DNA of 40,763 nt, from assembly GCA_021793215.1 (NCBI GenBank), contig JAJYTE010000023.1:1-40763 (forward strand), written 5' to 3'. Shown piece after piece: positions 40,331 through 40,763 of the stretch (position 1 is the stretch's first letter; each line of letters begins with the position of its first letter). The stretch is from Bacillota bacterium. Its GTDB lineage: Bacteria > Bacillota > Sulfobacillia > JAJZYS01 > JAJYTV01. The position numbers and the translations under genes are program-made. The notes under the pieces are model-generated. The model had not been told where the DNA came from and did no database searches. It saw nothing but the letters and a program-made list of their open reading frames with translations.

Positions 40331-40763
40331 AGCGAACAGCGCAGTATGCGACCCGTCCCCTGAACCGCGGCAAGCGCAACATGCTGCGCTCTCTGATGGA
40401 AGCCTTCGCGGGCCTGAAGGGCCTCGCGCTGCGCTCGCTCGCCATGACCAGGGAGTGGCACTATCTCGACGGTCGCTGGCAGGTCTTCCGCGACGCGATC
40501 AAGCCGCGGTACCGCAAGGACGTTCCCGTTCACCTTCAGGACCAAGCCATCAAGGACGCCGTGCTCACCATGCGCCGCTGGATCGATGCCGCCCTCGTCC
40601 TCATGCACGTCAAGCAGCGCATCTTTGTGCGGTTCGAGAAGGCACAAGGGCACTATGCCTTCTGGCTCCTCCTGCGCTATGAGCGCATCGGCGCCGTGCT
40701 GCGGGGCGAGGCGCCTGAACCGAGCTTCGCCATCACCCTGCGGGAGCGCAAGGGGGTCGTACG
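40327..40763 (+). CDS. tnpB: IS607-associated TnpB, N-terminal part (cut by window end)
   Basis: The GTG at 40327 overlaps the tnpA stop (GTGA). The 145 residues visible read MKRTAQYATRPLNRGKRNML at the start and contain a RRWIDAALV helix and strands FVRFEKA and AFWLLLRYE, as in the N-terminal wedge/recognition part of TnpB proteins. TnpB is an RNA-guided nuclease with a C-terminal RuvC domain, which would lie beyond the window. Completeness, catalytic residues and the guide RNA cannot be judged here. Confidence 0.75.
   Translation, partial: MKRTAQYATRPLNRGKRNMLRSLMEAFAGLKGLALRSLAMTREWHYLDGRWQVFRDAIKPRYRKDVPVHLQDQAIKDAVLTMRRWIDAALVLMHVKQRIFVRFEKAQGHYAFWLLLRYERIGAVLRGEAPEPSFAITLRERKGVV

Larger units (their letters stand above)
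39605..40763 (+). mobile_element. IS607-family insertion sequence, right end beyond the window
   Basis: tnpA (serine recombinase) and tnpB overlap by GTGA, the standard IS607 order. The left boundary is not exact; the sequence becomes less GC-rich from about 39605. A tandem octamer AGATCTCC (39617-39624 and 39625-39632) lies ahead of tnpA and could be a recombinase site. The right end and any guide (omega/re) RNA at the 3' end of tnpB are outside. Confidence 0.8.

Noticed and set aside
1-40763. CRISPR arrays, rRNA genes or prophage genes
   Set aside because: No regularly spaced repeats, rRNA-like stretches or phage structural genes were seen on either strand.

Overview
The window is one contiguous stretch of a very GC-rich, densely packed bacterial chromosome. 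Strong AGGAGG-type ribosome sites are common, and so are GTG/TTG starts and GTGA/ATGA stop-start overlaps. Several genes point to a high-GC member of the Bacillota (Firmicutes), of the Symbiobacterium/Thermaerobacter/Sulfobacillus kind: a GlnR-like MerR regulator beside glnA, a DarA-type c-di-AMP receptor, a BshB-like deacetylase, M29 aminopeptidases, an Asp23/Gls24 domain and a DUF4363-like protein. The taxon is an inference; there is no rRNA gene in the window.

Layout. 1-2.1 kb: start of a leftward gene leaving the window, then glnR-like merR and glnA (nitrogen). 2.2-7.9 kb: a leftward phosphate operon phoP-phoR-pstS-pstC-pstA-pstB-phoU with unusually short transporter subunits. 8.0-10.5 kb: leftward thioesterase, prephenate dehydrogenase (apparently CTG start), AroH chorismate mutase and a P-loop/Asp23 fusion. 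10.7-15.0 kb: rightward asnB, DNA polymerase IV, cysK. 15.0-20.7 kb: a second leftward phosphate locus, pstS-pstC-pstA-(144-aa unknown)-response regulator-histidine kinase, without its own pstB. 20.8-22.7 kb: glycerophosphodiesterase plus a GPH-type MFS carrier. 22.8-26.0 kb: an MBL-fold protein and a large Asp-box propeller lipoprotein. 26.2-27.4 kb: a 43-aa ORF coupled to a winged-helix (HTH_42) protein. 27.4-28.1 kb: a gene-poor gap with a clear intrinsic terminator.

28.1-34.4 kb: two leftward operons, ychF-pepP-hemL and amidinohydrolase-MazG-like-BshB-like-SDR. 34.5-36.6 kb: small membrane or acidic proteins and a polysaccharide deacetylase. 36.6-39.5 kb: two tandem M29 aminopeptidases and the c-di-AMP receptor. 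39.6 kb to the end: an IS607-family element (tnpA complete, tnpB cut by the window edge).

The main theme is phosphate. Two separate Pst/two-component loci share the same candidate Pho box: two TAAC-containing half-sites 11 bp apart, 9 nt from a -10-like hexamer, once before phoP and once before the second pstS. Only one pstB and one phoU are visible for two permease pairs. The most unusual single observation is an almost perfect 27-bp palindrome inserted in frame in the serine recombinase of the IS607 element. Other points of interest are the P-loop/Asp23 fusion, the unknown gene inside the second pst operon, a hairpin leader ahead of the 43-aa ORF, and the candidate RNA/peptide region at 27.4-27.9 kb.
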